The notes under the pieces are model-generated. The model searched no databases, was not told where the DNA came from, and saw only the letters and a program-made list of their open reading frames with translations. Positions 6,890 to 8,365 of a stretch of DNA of 8,365 nucleotides are shown here, piece by piece. Origin of the DNA: an uncultured delta proteobacterium (GTDB lineage Bacteria; RBG-13-61-14; DRUE01); assembly GCA_903897985.1 (NCBI GenBank), contig CAIUDS010000699.1, positions 1-8,365 of the forward strand. Direction: 5' to 3'. The translations under genes were made by a program, and so were the position numbers. Positions within the stretch are counted from its first letter, which is position 1; every line of letters starts with the position of its first letter.

Positions 6890-7177
6890 TTCCATCTTTT
6901 CCTGCTGAATCTTTATCAATCCTTCTTTTAACAAATCTTCGATAAATTCATCCAAATCCGTTTTGGCTTCCTTGAGGTCAACATCAAAATTGTCAACCAC
7001 CGCTTCCAGCAAGATTTCCTCGCTCAACTCTTCCTTCTCCTCCAAAAGCTTCCAGATGAAGCTCCCGGTTATGTTCAGCGAGTAATAAAACTTATTATCC
7101 AGATGTAAAAGAACGCCGCTTCCGTCTTCTAAATCCGTAAACGCAACTGCCTTTTCCCGTCTGATCTTCCTAGACAA
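6887..7177 (-). CDS. PqqD-family protein (RiPP recognition element)
   Basis: A 96-residue protein of the PqqD fold, the usual length. Members are three-helix, three-strand domains that bind the leader of a ribosomal peptide and hand it to a modifying enzyme. Matching features are the early beta hairpin GVLLHLDNKFYYSLN (21-35), the helix ITGSFIWKLL with Trp42, the acidic second helix region SEEILLEAVVDNFDVDLKEA, and the last helix ending DLLKEGLIKI. The start is TTG 7177: AAGGAG (7185-7190) is seven bases upstream and no ATG fits. It is the first gene of the unit with the lipoprotein and the peptide; the peptide carries the leader spacing this fold is known to bind in lasso systems. No radical SAM, B2 protease, cyclase or transporter gene lies beside it in the window. 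It is AT-richer than the flanking sugar genes. Confidence 0.85.
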   Translation of the reverse strand: MSRKIRREKAVAFTDLEDGSGVLLHLDNKFYYSLNITGSFIWKLLEEKEELSEEILLEAVVDNFDVDLKEAKTDLDEFIEDLLKEGLIKIQQEKME

Positions 7178-7601
7178 AGCTTAACTCCTTAAAAATGCAA
7201 AAATCAGGCCATTTGCATCATTGTTAAAAACATCAACAAAATCAAACTGTTTCAATCTATAGCCACCCTCTGCCATGGAAAATCATTGCAAATTTTTCAT
7301 GCTCCTGGCGTATGCTCTCGCACTTTTTTCATCTGCCTTTTGCAGAAAACCCTTCCATATTAACCGTTCCAGATTTTGGCATATTTTTAAAAGTTTGTCA
7401 AGCAAAAAATGACTTGGCCGCAATTTTTCCCTTTTCGGCGCCCCGGATTCCCAAACGCGCGGCCCCAGCCTCCGGCCTGCTCCAAGCTTTCCGCCTGCGC
7501 TCTTGCAACCGCCCTTTGCGCTTCTCCCCTTCGGCCGTCCATCATTATATTATAATACCTTATGGTCACGATGCAACCGCCGAGTCCGGAAAGAAGACCG
7601 C
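7178..7601. promoter_or_regulatory. Gene-free region with the likely promoter and long leader of the pqqD-lipoprotein-peptide unit
   Basis: No convincing gene here. On the minus strand TTGACA (7396-7401) is followed after 17 bases by CAAAAT (7373-7378), a good -35 with a fair -10, giving a leader of about 190 bases before TTG 7177. The leader holds two inverted repeats with ten-base loops: ATGCAAA/TTTGCAT (7195-7201, 7212-7218), directly before the ribosome site, and ATGGAAAA/TTTTTCAT (7275-7282, 7293-7300). A second A/T-rich block at 7544-7556 contains TATAAT on both strands with no strong -35. Confidence 0.5.
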
Positions 7602-7672
7602 CCTGACCGTCTAACACTTTTAATTGTCTGCGCCGAAGGCGCTTTGGACTGCGGCGTCCGCGACGCCGCTTT
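7602..7672 (+). repeat. Left inverted-repeat arm of the RAYT unit
   Basis: Contains hairpin GCGCC-GAA-GGCGC (7630-7642) and hairpin GCGGCGTC-CGC-GACGCCGC (7651-7669), joined by TTTGGACT. The second hairpin is identical in the right arm; the first is replaced there by a longer one. Confidence 0.85.
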
Positions 7673-7687
7673 AATTCTCCGCCCGAC

Positions 7688-8218
7688 TTAAAAATCATCA
7701 AACACTTTGACGCGGTCAATTTTGAAACTTTGCGCGGTTTTGACCAGAGCCGGGGTCGCATTAAGCTCGAACCAGGAGGCCGAACCCCATTGGTAATCCC
7801 GCGCATCCTTCACGATTCCATGATGAACCGGATTTTGGTGGACATAGTGGAGACGGGCAAGATATGAGCGCTGATAGGTGATCAGACTGTCCCAGTACTG
7901 GAACCAGACCCTTCGGCCCGGCGACTGATCCATCGCGTTGATCTTTTGGGCGGACAATGAATGCAGAAGCCTGAGCATGGTCCGCAAGGATTCGGGGGAT
8001 TCGGGAGAAATGGCGAGGAAATGGTAATGATTGTTCAAAATCGCCCAAGCCTGAAGCCGCCATTGATATTTGTCGGCCAATTCAAAGAGCAGGCCCTGGA
8101 AGAGAGCGAGTTTGGAATCGGTGCTTAGAAAATGAGCGCGCTGATAGGTCCCGGCGGTAACCATATAAGCGCCGGTTTCGGTAATCTGATGAAGGGGAGC
8201 ATGCGGCCAATGGTCCAT
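7688..8218 (-). CDS. REP-associated tyrosine transposase (RAYT, Y1_Tnp family)
   Basis: A 176-residue single-strand transposase/endonuclease related to IS200 TnpA, which nicks DNA at palindromic hairpins. It opens with the family phrase MDHWPHAPLHQ and GAYMVTAGTYQRAHFL. It has the HUH pair His64-Tyr-His66 in NNHYHFLA, the WFQYWDS stretch, and the helix YLARLHYVHQNPVHHGIV, in which Tyr125 is the likely nucleophile. It ends SFKIDRVKVFDDF, as relatives do, so the protein looks complete. ATG 8218 matches the usual start. An open extension to TTG 8248 adds ten residues not typical of the family, and neither start has a clear ribosome site. Its likely substrates are the hairpin arms on both sides. 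It has no evident role in the neighbouring peptide unit. Confidence 0.9.
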   Translation of the reverse strand: MDHWPHAPLHQITETGAYMVTAGTYQRAHFLSTDSKLALFQGLLFELADKYQWRLQAWAILNNHYHFLAISPESPESLRTMLRLLHSLSAQKINAMDQSPGRRVWFQYWDSLITYQRSYLARLHYVHQNPVHHGIVKDARDYQWGSASWFELNATPALVKTAQSFKIDRVKVFDDF

Positions 8219-8295
8219 GATTAAGTTGGATATAATAAAAACCGGCAAAGGTCAAATCGTGAACATTGAGTTTGAGCGTTGCCGGCGGGCGATGG

Positions 8296-8364
8296 AAAGC
8301 GGCGTCGCGGACGCCGCAGTCCAAAGAGGGGCTGCGCCCCTCGGAAAAGTGTTAGACGGTCAGG
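8296..8364 (-). repeat. Right inverted-repeat arm of the RAYT unit
   Basis: Contains hairpin GCGGCGTC-GCG-GACGCCGC (8299-8317), the reverse complement of the left-arm copy, and hairpin GAGGGGC-TGC-GCCCCTC (8326-8342), which has a 7-bp stem where the left arm has 5 bp. It ends in the same 20-bp outer block as the left arm, close to the edge of the window. Confidence 0.85.
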
Positions 8365-8365
8365 A

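Larger units (their letters stand above)
7602..8364 (-). mobile_element. RAYT/REP unit: HUH transposase gene between long inverted repeats
   Basis: The transposase gene at 7688-8218 is enclosed by arms 7602-7672 and 8296-8364 in opposite orientation. Outer 20 bp match exactly (7602-7621 and 8345-8364), as do inner 31 bp (7642-7672 and 8296-8326). Between these blocks each arm has a hairpin of different sequence. The window ends one base past the right match, so the repeat may continue. No target duplication is evident, as expected for Y1-type elements. Confidence 0.8.

Noticed and set aside
7312..7614. Plus-strand open frame of 100 codons in the gene-free region
   Set aside because: No ribosome site, low-complexity content, overlaps the promoter-like region and ends inside the inverted repeat.
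7602..7672. CRISPR repeat
   Set aside because: Only two copies, in inverted orientation around a transposase, with no regular spacers.
7387..7806. Minus-strand open frame overlapping the end of the transposase and the left repeat arm
   Set aside because: It is in another frame of the real transposase and runs through the palindromic arm; very Arg-rich, no ribosome site, no recognisable domain.

Overview
The window reads as a bacterial chromosomal contig, GC-rich over most of its length, using the standard genetic code: TGA ends gmd and the pqqD-like gene. The organism cannot be fixed from sequence alone. The outer-membrane-type lipoprotein signal and the GDP-deoxymannose genes point to a Gram-negative. 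The two families of dispersed palindromic repeats and the WPHAPLH-type RAYT transposase resemble what is seen in PVC-group (Verrucomicrobiota/Omnitrophota-like) and related environmental genomes. That is a weak inference.

Plus strand, 1-1764. The 3' part of an AMP-forming acyl-CoA synthetase is interrupted by one in-frame TGA at 625-627, at a site where relatives can carry Cys. It is followed by a small membrane-anchored protein of unknown function. At 1779-1841, between convergent genes, lies a two-hairpin cloverleaf-type dispersed repeat.

Minus strand, 3876-1859. A translationally coupled pair, gmd then rmd, would make GDP-4-keto-6-deoxymannose and then GDP-D-rhamnose for surface polysaccharide. 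A strong terminator (3907-3942) separates this pair from the next unit.

Minus strand, 7177-3964. This is the most unusual part: an AT-richer, probably co-transcribed unit. It runs from a PqqD-family protein (RiPP recognition element) with a TTG start, to an 887-residue Cys-rich lipoprotein with internal beta-type repeats, to a 41-residue peptide. The peptide's N-terminal half keeps the Y-x2-P-x-I-x9-T spacing of lasso-type RiPP leaders. Its C-terminal half is a neutral (x-Pro-Gly)3 tail with no Asp/Glu acceptor and no Cys. A strong hairpin sits just before the peptide gene and a terminator after it. The working hypothesis is a PqqD-guided secreted peptide system with a dedicated surface lipoprotein; no maturation enzyme is visible in the window.

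Right end, about 7602-8364. A RAYT (Y1/HUH transposase) gene lies between long inverted repeats. Each arm carries two hairpins: one identical in both arms, the other different in sequence but the same in form. It looks like a complete single-gene RAYT/REP unit inserted upstream of the PqqD operon.
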